This document shows positions 1-9,998 of a stretch of 64,000 nt of DNA, piece after piece. Source of the DNA: an uncultured Pelagibacteraceae bacterium. GTDB taxonomy: Bacteria; Pseudomonadota; Alphaproteobacteria; Pelagibacterales; Pelagibacteraceae. The notes below the pieces were generated by a model. The model saw nothing but the letters and a program-made list of their open reading frames with translations. It had not been told where the DNA came from and made no database searches. Each line of letters begins with the position of its first letter. Position 1 is the first letter of the stretch. Where the stretch lies: the NCBI GenBank assembly GCA_902604355.1, contig CACKYN010000005.1:1-64000 (forward strand), given 5' to 3'. The translations under genes were made by a program, and so were the position numbers.

Positions 1-914
1 TACTTAACTCTGTTTCTTTAGTATTTGAAATGCTACCTTTTATTTTTTTAATAAGTACTCAATTTTTTTTTATAAATTTTTTTAAGAATAATGAATTAGA
101 AATTTTTAAATATTCAGGTCTTAAAAACATTAATATTATAAAAATATTAAGTTTAACCGCCTTTTTAATGGGTATTTTGCTAGTAATCCTGTTCTATAAC
201 TTTTCATCAAACCTAAAAAATATTTATTTGGAATTAAAGTCTAACTATACATCAGACAATAAATATCTGGCTGTAATAACTAATAACGGTTTATGGATTA
301 AGGATAAAATTGATGGAAAAACTCTTATTATAAATTCTAACAAAATTGAAAATAATCATTTGGTAGAAACTTTTATTAGTGAGTTTGACGATAATTTTAA
401 AAATATAAGAAATATTCAGAGTGATAAAATTAATATTGAAAGTAATGAATGGTTAATTAAAGATGCAACAGTTTATAATCAAAATATATCCTCTAAAGTT
501 AAAAATCTAAAAATTAATTCAAATTTTAATTATGAAAGAATTCAAACTCTATTTTCTAATTTATCTTCTTTATCTATTTTGGAATTATTAGATTTAAAAA
601 AAAATTACAATCTACTAGGTTATTCAACTATTAAGGTTGATGTCCACTTATACAAACTTTCATCGTATCCCTTATATTTTATTTTAATTGTGATTTTTTC
701 CTCAATTATTATGTTTAATTCTAAAAATTACAAAAGCACTGGTATTAAAGTTACGATTGGTTTATTTTCTTCAGTTTTAATCTATTATATAAATAATTTC
801 TTTTACGTTCTTGGTAACACCGAGCGAATTTCAATAATAGTAGCAATTTGGTTTCCATTGTTAATACTTAGTTTAATAAATATATTAATGATAAGAAATA
901 TAAATGATAAATAA
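1..914 (+). CDS. lptG: LptG/LptF-family LPS export permease, 5'-truncated by window edge
   Basis: Frame stays open upstream of the ORF-track ATG at 30 (LNSVSLVFEMLPF...), matching the internal LptG/YjgQ region; C-terminal TM segments; directly upstream of lptD. Confidence 0.85.
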   Translation, partial: LNSVSLVFEMLPFIFLISTQFFFINFFKNNELEIFKYSGLKNINIIKILSLTAFLMGILLVILFYNFSSNLKNIYLELKSNYTSDNKYLAVITNNGLWIKDKIDGKTLIINSNKIENNHLVETFISEFDDNFKNIRNIQSDKINIESNEWLIKDATVYNQNISSKVKNLKINSNFNYERIQTLFSNLSSLSILELLDLKKNYNLLGYSTIKVDVHLYKLSSYPLYFILIVIFSSIIMFNSKNYKSTGIKVTIGLFSSVLIYYINNFFYVLGNTERISIIVAIWFPLLILSLINILMIRNINDK

Positions 915-3513
915 ATTTAAAATAATTTTGTTAATTATATTGATATTTTATTCGAATAATCTATTTGGACAAGAACAATTCAATTTTGATGTGACTGAAA
1001 TTGAAATAAAAGAAAATGGTAATAAATTTATTGGTTTAAAAAGAGGAACAATAATTACAGATAATGGAATAAATATAGATGCTGACAATTTTATTTATGA
1101 TAAAATTCCGAATATTTTAAATGCTCAAGGTAATGTTAAAATTATAGACAAAGTTAATAATACTATCATTTTTTCAAATAAAATTAGTTACTTAAAAAAT
1201 GATGAAATAATATTTACCAGTGGGGACTCTAAAGCTATAAATGATGAAACCATAATATCTGCTGAGGAATTTAATTACTCAAAAAAAACCAATGTTTTAG
1301 TTGGAAAAAATAAAGTTAATATAATTGACTCTAAAGAAGATGTTAAAATTTTTGCACAAGAAATGACTTACAATAAAAATGAAGAAATTATTTTTACAAA
1401 AGGTTTTACAGAGGCTCATGTACAAAATAAGTATAATTTTTATTCAAATGATGTTTTTTATGACAAGAAAAAAATTGAACTTTCATCTAAGAGTAAAACT
1501 CAAGTTTTAGATGATAAATTTAATCTCTACGAATTAGATGAATTTAATTATTCTAAAAAAAAATTTTTACTAAAAGGAAAAAAAGTAAAAATTAAAACAA
1601 ATTTCAAATCCTTAAATAACTCAGATGAATATTTCTTCGAAAATGGTTTTTTTGATTTACAAAATAGAAATTTTAATGCAGGTAAAACTGCAATAAATAT
1701 GCAGAAAAGTATATTTGGAAATATTGAAAATGACCCTAGACTTCTAGGTGTTACGTCTTTTAAAGAAAATCAATTAACTCAAATTAATAAAGGAGTATTT
1801 ACTAGTTGCAAAAAAAGAGATGGCTGTCCTCCGTGGAGCCTTCAAGCTCAGGAAATTATACACGATAAAATAAAAAAACAACTAGTTTATGATCATGCAT
1901 TATTAAAAATATATGATGTTCCTGTAGTATATTTTCCTAAATTTTTTCATCCAGACCCCACAGTAAAAAGACAATCTGGTTTATTAAAACCAATTTTGAA
2001 TGAGTCTCAGGTCCTTGGGTCTTCACTACAATTGCCTTATTTTAAAGTTTTAGCTCCTGATAAAGATATAACTTTTAGACCAAACATTTTTGACAGTGAT
2101 ATTTTTATGCTACAAAATGAATACAGAAATAAAACAGAATATTCTACGTTGTTGGCTGATTTTGCGTTTACAAAAGGATACAAATCTTCTTTATCTTCTA
2201 AAAAGAAAAATATTTCTCACTTATTTGCTAAATATAAATTAAATCTAAATTTAGACAATTTTGCTTCAAGTGAATTAAATATCAATTTAGAGAAAGTTAC
2301 TAATGATACATATCTAAAAGTTTTTGAGAGTAATTTATCAGAGATGGCAATCAAACCTGATAAAGATAAAATTACATCATCAATTGATTTGTTGTTAGAT
2401 CATAACGACTTTAATTTTTCTACTGGCTTTACAAGTTATGAAACATTAAGTGGAAAAAATAGTGATCGTTACCAGTTTATCTTGCCCTACTATAATTTTT
2501 CAAAAAATATTTTTACTAAACAAAATCTGTTTAATATCAAATTAAATTCATCAGGAAGCAATAATTTAAAAAATACAAATAATTTAAGATCTAGAGTGGT
2601 AAATGATCTAAGTTTAGAAAGTGATGATTATATTCTTAATACAGGATTAAAAAATAATTTTGGCGCTTATATTAAAAACTTGAATACTTCAGGAAAAAAT
2701 GATGATTTATATAAATCAAGTCCTCAAGTTGAATTAATGAGTATATTTGAAATGAATTCAAGTTTACCCTTAATTAAATACGGTAAAGTTTTCAATGATT
2801 ATATTGAACCAAAAATTTCATTGAGGTTTAATCCAAGCGATATGAAAGACTATTCCGATAGTGGCCGTAAAATTAATAGTTCAAATATTTTTGAGATAAA
2901 CAGACTCGGTCTTACTGACACATTTGAAGAGGGTAAATCTCTCACTATGGGCCTTGAGTACAAAAAAGAGAGCATTGAAAATATAAATAATTATTTTGAA
3001 TTTAAAATTGCATCTGTATTTAGAGACAATGTTGAAGCAAGAATTCCCTCATCCAGTTCAATTAAACGAGGCGGAGATTTGATAGGATCTGTTAAAAGTA
3101 ATTTAAATAAAAAATTAAATTTTTCATATGATTTTGCAATTGATAATGACATTAAAACAATTGAGTATAACTCACTTAATGCTGATTTTAGTTTAAACAA
3201 ATTTTCGACAGGGATAAAATTTATAGAGGAAAATGGCAAAATTGGTGACTCAAATTCAATAGAAAATACCCTGGAATATAGATTTGATGAAAATAATTTT
3301 TTATCTTTCAATACTAGAAGAAATAGAAAAATTAATTTTACTGAGTATTATGATTTGATATATGAGTATAAGAATGATTGCCTTACTGCTGGTATAAAAT
3401 ACAGGAAAACTTACTATCAAGATAGAGATTTAATGCCAATTGAAAATTTTATGATCTCAATTACTATTTTCCCATTAACCACTTACGAAACAAATTTAGA
3501 TAGCATCAACTAA
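904..3513 (+). CDS. lptD: LPS-assembly outer membrane protein LptD
   Basis: OstA-like N-terminal repeats then beta-barrel; conserved 'CPPWSLQA', 'YDHALLKIYDVPVVYFPKFFHPDPTVKRQSGLL'. Confidence 0.93.
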   Translation: MINKFKIILLIILIFYSNNLFGQEQFNFDVTEIEIKENGNKFIGLKRGTIITDNGINIDADNFIYDKIPNILNAQGNVKIIDKVNNTIIFSNKISYLKNDEIIFTSGDSKAINDETIISAEEFNYSKKTNVLVGKNKVNIIDSKEDVKIFAQEMTYNKNEEIIFTKGFTEAHVQNKYNFYSNDVFYDKKKIELSSKSKTQVLDDKFNLYELDEFNYSKKKFLLKGKKVKIKTNFKSLNNSDEYFFENGFFDLQNRNFNAGKTAINMQKSIFGNIENDPRLLGVTSFKENQLTQINKGVFTSCKKRDGCPPWSLQAQEIIHDKIKKQLVYDHALLKIYDVPVVYFPKFFHPDPTVKRQSGLLKPILNESQVLGSSLQLPYFKVLAPDKDITFRPNIFDSDIFMLQNEYRNKTEYSTLLADFAFTKGYKSSLSSKKKNISHLFAKYKLNLNLDNFASSELNINLEKVTNDTYLKVFESNLSEMAIKPDKDKITSSIDLLLDHNDFNFSTGFTSYETLSGKNSDRYQFILPYYNFSKNIFTKQNLFNIKLNSSGSNNLKNTNNLRSRVVNDLSLESDDYILNTGLKNNFGAYIKNLNTSGKNDDLYKSSPQVELMSIFEMNSSLPLIKYGKVFNDYIEPKISLRFNPSDMKDYSDSGRKINSSNIFEINRLGLTDTFEEGKSLTMGLEYKKESIENINNYFEFKIASVFRDNVEARIPSSSSIKRGGDLIGSVKSNLNKKLNFSYDFAIDNDIKTIEYNSLNADFSLNKFSTGIKFIEENGKIGDSNSIENTLEYRFDENNFLSFNTRRNRKINFTEYYDLIYEYKNDCLTAGIKYRKTYYQDRDLMPIENFMISITIFPLTTYETNLDSIN

Positions 3514-3514
3514 A

Positions 3515-4444
3515 GTGAATATAAAAAAATATTTATTATTAATATTAATACTATTATTCATAAATCAAAATTTAAAAGCAATTGAAAATAAAATTCTTTT
3601 TAAAATTGATAATGAAATAATAACTAGTATTGAGATCTTTAAATATTCAAACTATCTGGTTGAAATGGATAAAAACATTAGAAACCTAAATGATAAAGAG
3701 GTATTTGAACTGGCAAAAAATTTGTTGATCAAAGAAAAAATTAAGAAAATTAAACTTAAAAATGAAGGTGTAAAATTAGATATAGATGAGAAAATACTTG
3801 ATAATTATATTAAATCTATTTTTTCAACTAAAAGGATAAATAATTTTAATCAATATAAAGAATTCTTAAATAATTTAGAGATAGAAGCTGATTTTATGAA
3901 GGAAAAATTAATAATAAATTTAGCATGGAATAATTTAATATTTAAGAAATTTTCCTCAAAATTAAAAATAAATAAGGATGAGTTAAAAAAAAAAATCAAT
4001 AATCAAAATAATATAAATTCAAAATCTTATCTATTATCAGAAATATTTTTTGAAGTATCAGATAAGTCTAAAGTAAATAAAAAATACAAAGAAATAAAAA
4101 CATATATAGAGAAAGAAAGTTTTAAAAAAGCAGCTTTAATTTATAGTAAGGCTGATACGTCTAGAGATGGGGGAAGTCTAGGTTGGATAAACGCCAAAGC
4201 TTTAAATAAAAATATACTCAAACCGTTATCTGTATTAAATAAAAACGATATTACTAATCCAATTCCAGTACCAGGTGGTTTTTTAATTCTTCGTTTGGAG
4301 GATAAAAAAACAATTAAAGATATTTCGAATTTAGAAAATGAGCTAAATAATTTAATAAGAATTAAAACTAATCAACAATTAAGTCAATTTTCTAATATAT
4401 ATTTTAATAAAGTAAAAAAAGAAATTTTAATTTATGAATTTTAA
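3515..4444 (+). CDS. surA: SurA-like periplasmic peptidyl-prolyl isomerase (GTG start)
   Basis: Signal peptide, parvulin-like 'DGGSLGWINAKAL...PIPVPGGFLILRLEDKK'; located between lptD and pdxA. Confidence 0.82.
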   Translation: MNIKKYLLLILILLFINQNLKAIENKILFKIDNEIITSIEIFKYSNYLVEMDKNIRNLNDKEVFELAKNLLIKEKIKKIKLKNEGVKLDIDEKILDNYIKSIFSTKRINNFNQYKEFLNNLEIEADFMKEKLIINLAWNNLIFKKFSSKLKINKDELKKKINNQNNINSKSYLLSEIFFEVSDKSKVNKKYKEIKTYIEKESFKKAALIYSKADTSRDGGSLGWINAKALNKNILKPLSVLNKNDITNPIPVPGGFLILRLEDKKTIKDISNLENELNNLIRIKTNQQLSQFSNIYFNKVKKEILIYEF

Positions 4445-5399
4445 TAATTCTATATTAATTGTAATGGGAGAGCCCAATAGTGTATTTTTAGAAATTTTTT
4501 TTAAAACAATAAAAAAAATTAAAACTAAAAATCCATTAATTTTAATTGGATCGTATAAAGTACTCACACTTCAAATGAAAAAGCTAAATTTTAAAAAAAA
4601 GATTAAATTATTAGATCAAAATAATTTAAAAAAATATATACTTGATAACAAATCAATTAATTTAATTGATGTCAGATACGAAACAAATAAAGCTTTTGAA
4701 AATATTTCATCCAAATCTAATATTTATATTAAAAGATGTTTTGAAATTGCATTTAAAATAATTAGAAAAAATAAAATAAAAAAACTTATTAATGGGGCAA
4801 TCAATAAGAAAACTTTTTTAAATAAAAAATACTTAGGTATCACAGAGTACATTTCAAAAGAATTTAAATCTAAAAAGACTGCTATGTTAATTTATAATAA
4901 AAAATTATCTGTTTGCCCAATTACAACACACTTGCCAATAAAATTAGTTTCAAATAAAATTAAAAAAAAAGATATTTCAGATAAAGTTTTTTTAATAAAT
5001 AATTTTTATGTTAAAAAATTTGGTTTTAAACCAAAAATTGCAATTTTAGGTCTTAATCCACATTGTGAGAGTATTCATAAATATAATGAAGATGATAAAA
5101 TTATTAAACCAATAGTTAAACATTTAAATAAAAAATATTATGTTTCAGGACCCTATTCTGCTGACACCATATTTTTAAAAAACAATAGAAAAAAATTTGA
5201 CGTTATAGTAGGAATGTATCACGATCAAGTGCTAGCTCCATTAAAGACTCTCTTTGAATATGATGCAATTAATATAACTTTAGGTTTACCATTTGATAGG
5301 ATATCACCAGATCATGGACCTAATGAAAATATGGTTGGTAAAAATGTCTCAAATCCATTAAGTTTATTAAAAGCCATTCAATTTTTGGAAAAATATTGA
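4434..5399 (+). CDS. pdxA: PdxA-family 4-hydroxythreonine-4-phosphate dehydrogenase (divergent)
   Basis: 'TTHLPIKLV', 'GLNPHCES', 'GPYSADTIF', 'GMYHDQVLAPLKTLF', 'TLGLPFDRISPDHG'. Confidence 0.83.
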   Translation: MNFNNSILIVMGEPNSVFLEIFFKTIKKIKTKNPLILIGSYKVLTLQMKKLNFKKKIKLLDQNNLKKYILDNKSINLIDVRYETNKAFENISSKSNIYIKRCFEIAFKIIRKNKIKKLINGAINKKTFLNKKYLGITEYISKEFKSKKTAMLIYNKKLSVCPITTHLPIKLVSNKIKKKDISDKVFLINNFYVKKFGFKPKIAILGLNPHCESIHKYNEDDKIIKPIVKHLNKKYYVSGPYSADTIFLKNNRKKFDVIVGMYHDQVLAPLKTLFEYDAINITLGLPFDRISPDHGPNENMVGKNVSNPLSLLKAIQFLEKY

Positions 5400-6181
5400 T
5401 TAAAGCCAAAAAAAGTTTAGGACAAAATTTTTTAATAGATGAAAATATTCTAGATAAAATAGTTAGCTTGATTCAAATAGAGAAAAAAAATATTCTCGAA
5501 ATAGGACCTGGTACTGGAAATTTGACATCGAATATTTTAAAAAAAAATCCAAAAATAGTCATAGTGATTGAAAAAGACAAAAAACTTGCAGAAAAACTAA
5601 AACAAAATTTTAGGAATAAGATAACAGTAATAAATAAAGATATCTTAGAAATTGATGAGACTTCATTGATAAGTGGAAAACTTATTGTATTTGGTAACCT
5701 TCCATACAATATTTCTACAGAAATATTAAGTAAATGGATTATAAATTTAAAAGATAACTTTTGGTTTGATCATCTTGTTTTAATGTTTCAAAAAGAGGTA
5801 GCAAATAGGATTATCTCTAAATTTAATTCATCAAGCTATGGCAGAATATCTATATTAGCAAATTGGAAACTCGAGATAATTAAAATTTGCGATATTAAGC
5901 CTGAGGCTTTTTATCCAAAGCCAAAGGTTGATAGTTCTTTACTACTATTCACTCCAAAAAATAAAATATTTAAGCTTAAGGATCCTAAAAACTTAGAAAA
6001 GGTTACAAGAGTTTTTTTTAATCATAGAAGAAAAATGTTAAAAAAGCCTTATAATCAACTTTTTAATGGTAATCAAAATATACTGGATAAGCTTAAAATT
6101 GATTTAAATCTCAGACCACAAAATTTAGATTTTGAAACTTACTACAAATTAGTTAGAGAATATGAATATCTAAGAAGTTAA
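5396..6181 (+). CDS. rsmA: 16S rRNA dimethyladenosine transferase (TTG start)
   Basis: '[11 protein letters not shown]', '[10 protein letters not shown]', '[12 protein letters not shown]', '[12 protein letters not shown]'. Confidence 0.95.
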   Translation: MIKAKKSLGQNFLIDENILDKIVSLIQIEKKNILEIGPGTGNLTSNILKKNPKIVIVIEKDKKLAEKLKQNFRNKITVINKDILEIDETSLISGKLIVFGNLPYNISTEILSKWIINLKDNFWFDHLVLMFQKEVANRIISKFNSSSYGRISILANWKLEIIKICDIKPEAFYPKPKVDSSLLLFTPKNKIFKLKDPKNLEKVTRVFFNHRRKMLKKPYNQLFNGNQNILDKLKIDLNLRPQNLDFETYYKLVREYEYLRS

Positions 6182-6829
6182 TTTCTCTATATGATTTCTA
6201 ATATAATTGGCATCATAATCTTTTGAACCATTATTTATTTCTGCAAGAATTAGATTTTTTATTTTAGAATAACAAGTTTCAATTGTATCATTTATAATTA
6301 CATAGTCATAATTAATCCAATGCAGTACGTCCCGTCCAAACTGCTTCATTCTTTCTTCAGCGATCAACTTATCTTTCATGTCTCTGTTTGAGAGTCTCTC
6401 AAACAAGATCTCTTTACTTGGTGGTAAAATAAAAAATGAAATCAATTTGTAATCTAAGTTTTTATTCCTTATTTGGTCAGCGCCTTGCCAATCAATATCA
6501 AATAAAACATTTTTACCTTTATTGAGTTTATCGATAACAGGTGTCCTAGTGGTTCCATAGAAATTACTAAAAACTTTTGCATATTCTAAAAATTCTTCAT
6601 TTTTAATAAATCTTTTAAATTCAGTTTCCTCAACAAAAAAATAATCTTTGTTGGGTGTCTCATTAGGCCTAGGTTGTCTCGTTGTATGTGATATAGATAT
6701 TTCAAAGTTATCTAGTTTAGATAACATCTTCACTAGTGTTGTCTTACCTGCTCCTGAGGGAGAAGATAAAATTATCATTACCCCATCTTTTTCTGAGGGC
6801 ATTAAATTTTTAGTTTGCTTTTCCTTCAA
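6170..6829 (-). CDS. gmk: Guanylate kinase
   Basis: P-loop '[11 protein letters not shown]', '[11 protein letters not shown]', '[11 protein letters not shown]'. Internal start near 6802 also possible. Confidence 0.95.
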   Translation of the reverse strand: MKEKQTKNLMPSEKDGVMIILSSPSGAGKTTLVKMLSKLDNFEISISHTTRQPRPNETPNKDYFFVEETEFKRFIKNEEFLEYAKVFSNFYGTTRTPVIDKLNKGKNVLFDIDWQGADQIRNKNLDYKLISFFILPPSKEILFERLSNRDMKDKLIAEERMKQFGRDVLHWINYDYVIINDTIETCYSKIKNLILAEINNGSKDYDANYIRNHIEKLTS

Positions 6830-7049
6830 TAAACTTTACTGCATCACCAACAGTTAAAATTTTCTCAGCTTCACTATCTGATATCTCAGATCCAAATTCC
6901 TCTTCGAAAGCCATCACTAATTCAACTGTATCTAGACTGTCAGCTCCCAAATCATCTATAAAACTAGACTCTTCTGTAACTTTTGCTTCGTCGATACCTA
7001 AATGATCAGCAACAATTTTTTTTACTTTGCTTGAAACGTCTTCTGACAT
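6810..7049 (-). CDS. acpP: Acyl carrier protein
   Basis: 79 aa acidic protein with '[21 protein letters not shown]' phosphopantetheine site. Confidence 0.97.
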   Translation of the reverse strand: MSEDVSSKVKKIVADHLGIDEAKVTEESSFIDDLGADSLDTVELVMAFEEEFGSEISDSEAEKILTVGDAVKFIEGKAN

Positions 7050-7097
7050 ATTGATCCTTTTTGTTATGAATTCTTAATAGTTTAAAAACATTTTTTG

Positions 7098-7835
7098 TCA
7101 AGCCATATACATGCCTCCATTAACATGTAAAGTTTCTCCATTGATATAACTTGATAGATTTGAACATAAAAAAAGTACTGCATTGGCGATATCATCTGGG
7201 TTTCCAAGACGGGCTGAGGGAATTTTTGATATTATAGCTTCTTTAAATTTACCATCTAATTTATCTGTCATTGATGTTTTTATAAAGCCAGGAGAAATAC
7301 AATTTATATTTATATTTTTTTTTGCATATTCCATCGCCAAACTCTTGGACATAGCTATTATACCTGCTTTAGATGCTGTATAATTAGCTTGTCCTAAGTT
7401 TCCTGTATGACCGACAACCGATGTAATATTCACAATCCTACCTGATTTATTCTTGAGCATTTTTTTAATTGCAGATTTACTCATCAAAAAAGTTGACGTT
7501 AAATTTATATTAATTACTTTTTGCCATTCTTCTAGACTCATTCTTATTGCAAGGTTATCTTGAGTAACTCCAGCATTATTAACTATACAGTCTAAATTTC
7601 CACCAAGTTCTCTCGTTGCATTTTCTACAAATTCCTCAATTTTATCACTTTGAGAAATATCAAATTTTAGAATTTTAATATTTTGATATTTATCTTTTAA
7701 TTCATTTAGTTTTTCAATTCTTGTACCGGAAGCTAAAATATTCGCTTTAGCATAGCTTAATTTTTCAATTATTGAATTTCCAATACCACCAGAAGCACCT
7801 GTAACAATAATATTTTTACCTTCTAGATCCATCAT
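7098..7835 (-). CDS. fabG: 3-oxoacyl-ACP reductase
   Basis: SDR motifs 'TGASGGIG', 'NNAGVTQDNL', 'YTASKAG', C-terminal 'HVNGGMYMA'; next to acpP and fabD. Confidence 0.95.
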   Translation of the reverse strand: MMDLEGKNIIVTGASGGIGNSIIEKLSYAKANILASGTRIEKLNELKDKYQNIKILKFDISQSDKIEEFVENATRELGGNLDCIVNNAGVTQDNLAIRMSLEEWQKVININLTSTFLMSKSAIKKMLKNKSGRIVNITSVVGHTGNLGQANYTASKAGIIAMSKSLAMEYAKKNININCISPGFIKTSMTDKLDGKFKEAIISKIPSARLGNPDDIANAVLFLCSNLSSYINGETLHVNGGMYMA

Positions 7836-8758
7836 ATTTTTATGCTCTCAATATCACTAAGACTGTTTATCGTATCAATTTTTACATCTCTATTAATTCT
7901 TTTTACCAAACCTGACAACACTTTCCCAGGTCCAATTTCTATGAAATGATCTACATTATTTTCAATCATATTAATAACGCTTTCTCTCCATCTTACTCTA
8001 CTCTCTATTTGTTTGATTAATAGAGTTTTAAGCTCGTCAAGATCTTTAATTTCATTGGCTGTCACATTTGAAATTAATCTATTTTGTCCACTTTTAAAAT
8101 TAAGCTTATTTAACTCCTCTCTCATAATTTTGGTAGCATTTTCCATCAAATCACAATGAAAAGGTGCGCTAACTGGAAGTTTAATATTTTTAATCGAATT
8201 TTCTTTTAAAATTTGCATAACTTGTTTTAAGTCTTCTATTCTTCCGCTCAAAACTATCTGACCCTCAGAATTATCATTTGCAATTTCGGCATTAAATATT
8301 TTTTTATTATCAGCTAAAATTTTTTCAACTATATCAATTTTTGCACCTAATACCGCAACCATACCTCCTTCTCCTTTAGGAACTGCATTTTGCATAGCTT
8401 CTCCTCTAGTTCTTAAAATTTTTAAAGTTTCCTGAAAATCTAAATAATCAGCACATGACAAAGCTGAGTATTCACCTAAAGAATGTCCTGCAAAATATTT
8501 AGCTTTATTTAAATCTAGGTTGAATTCTTTTTTAATTATGTTGAATATTGAATAGCTGATTAAAAAAATTGCTGGTTGAGTATTAATTGTTAAATCTAAT
8601 TCTTCTTTTGAACCTTCTAAAATTAGCTTAGAAATAGAGAAATTTAGAGTTTCATCTGCCTGCTTAAACAAATTTTTAACAATATCAAATTTGTCATAAA
8701 GCTCCTTCCCCATTCCCACCATTTGGGAACCTTGACCAGGGAAAATTACTGAAAACAT
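7832..8758 (-). CDS. fabD: Malonyl-CoA:ACP transacylase
   Basis: 'FPGQGSQMVGMG', 'GHSLGEYSAL', 'PVSAPFHCDLM', 'EIGPGKVLSGL'. Confidence 0.95.
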   Translation of the reverse strand: MFSVIFPGQGSQMVGMGKELYDKFDIVKNLFKQADETLNFSISKLILEGSKEELDLTINTQPAIFLISYSIFNIIKKEFNLDLNKAKYFAGHSLGEYSALSCADYLDFQETLKILRTRGEAMQNAVPKGEGGMVAVLGAKIDIVEKILADNKKIFNAEIANDNSEGQIVLSGRIEDLKQVMQILKENSIKNIKLPVSAPFHCDLMENATKIMREELNKLNFKSGQNRLISNVTANEIKDLDELKTLLIKQIESRVRWRESVINMIENNVDHFIEIGPGKVLSGLVKRINRDVKIDTINSLSDIESIKI

Positions 8759-8783
8759 ATAAAAAAAACTAACTAATTTGCCT

Positions 8784-8812
8784 TTTAACTATTGTAATTG
8801 AACTTTTATAAT
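8784..8812 (+). promoter_or_regulatory. Candidate sigma70-type promoter for rpsF-rpsR-rplI
   Basis: TTTAAC (8784-8789), 17-nt spacer, TATAAT (8807-8812), 32 nt before the rpsF ATG, in the fabD/rpsF divergent gap. Confidence 0.55.
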
Positions 8813-8844
8813 AGTATATCCTCATTTTTTATTAAAGAACTTAA

Positions 8845-9198
8845 ATGAATTTATACGAACATACTATTATTGCTAGACAAGATACTTCACCAAGTGAATT
8901 AAAGCAATTAACTGAAAAATATTCTAAAATTATTGAGAAAAATGAAGGAGAAGTTGTGAAGACTGAAAATTGGGGCTTAATTAACTTGTCATATTTAATA
9001 AAGAAAAACAAAAAAGGTAGTTATATTCATTTTAAAATCAAGGGTAGTGGAAAAGTTATTGTTGAGCTTGAAAAGAATGAGTCAATAGATAAAAAATTAT
9101 TAAGGTATTTAACAGTTAGAGTAAAAAAGTTTGATTTAGATACAATGTACTTTGGTAAAAAAGAAGATAATGAAAAAAAGGAAAGTGTTAAAAATTAA
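8845..9198 (+). CDS. rpsF: 30S ribosomal protein S6
   Basis: '[19 protein letters not shown]', '[19 protein letters not shown]'; followed by S18 and L9. Confidence 0.95.
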   Translation: MNLYEHTIIARQDTSPSELKQLTEKYSKIIEKNEGEVVKTENWGLINLSYLIKKNKKGSYIHFKIKGSGKVIVELEKNESIDKKLLRYLTVRVKKFDLDTMYFGKKEDNEKKESVKN

Positions 9199-9470
9199 TG
9201 CCTAAAAGACAAAGTGGAAATAAAAAAGGAAAACAAAGTAATTTTGCAAAATTAAGTATTTTTCAACCTAATAAATATAAATTTAAAAAAACCTGTCCAC
9301 TTTCTATAAAAGGGGCCCCAGAGGTTAATTATAAAAATATTAAATTATTAAAGAAATATATGTCGGAAAATGGCAAGATTTTACCTTCAAGAATAACTAA
9401 TGTATCCCAAAAAAAACAAAGAGAATTATCTTTATCGATTAAGAGAGCTAGAAATTTAGCATTAATTTAA
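9198..9470 (+). CDS. rpsR: 30S ribosomal protein S18
   Basis: Basic 90 aa; '[46 protein letters not shown]'. Confidence 0.95.
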   Translation: MPKRQSGNKKGKQSNFAKLSIFQPNKYKFKKTCPLSIKGAPEVNYKNIKLLKKYMSENGKILPSRITNVSQKKQRELSLSIKRARNLALI

Positions 9471-9929
9471 ATGAAAGTAATATTATTAGAAAACGTTAAA
9501 AGAATTGGATCTATTGGTGAAGTAATAAATGTTAAAAGAGGTTACGCAAGAAACTACTTAATAGCTAATAAAAAAGCGCTTTATGCCTCAAAAGAAAATA
9601 TTAATGAAGTTGAAAAAATTAAAATTGAATTATCTAAAAAGGATAGTGAGAAAAAAAAAGAAGCTTCTCAAATAGCCGAAAAAATTAATGGAAAAGAGTA
9701 TTTAATTAAAAAATTAAGTACAGAGAATAAAGAATTATATGGTTCCGTTAAACCAACCGAAATTGCTAAATTAATTCAGGAAAAAGATAAGATAGAAATC
9801 AAGCCCTCAATGATACAGCCAATAAGAGAAATAAAATCACTTGGTAAGTTTAAAGTTAGAGTCTCTCTACACTCTGAAGTTGATGCAGAAATCTCTATAA
9901 ATGTTTCTTCTGCAGAAATAATTCAATAA
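9471..9929 (+). CDS. rplI: 50S ribosomal protein L9
   Basis: 'MKVILLENVKRIGSIGEVINVKRGYARNYLI' L9 signature. Confidence 0.96.
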   Translation: MKVILLENVKRIGSIGEVINVKRGYARNYLIANKKALYASKENINEVEKIKIELSKKDSEKKKEASQIAEKINGKEYLIKKLSTENKELYGSVKPTEIAKLIQEKDKIEIKPSMIQPIREIKSLGKFKVRVSLHSEVDAEISINVSSAEIIQ

Positions 9930-9998
9930 TTATACAATTTTTTCCCCAGTAATAATTTTGAATTCAATAAATAAAGTTTTTTATATAAGTTGTTCTAT

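Noticed and set aside
2991-3311. Antisense 106-aa ORF inside lptD
   Set aside because: Lies wholly within a well-supported CDS on the other strand; no recognisable motif. Same reasoning for 5473-5709, 6648-6857, 7183-7383, 10334-10525, 12082-12315, 12454-12744, 13210-13524, 16613-16849, 20856-21050 and 21905-22132.
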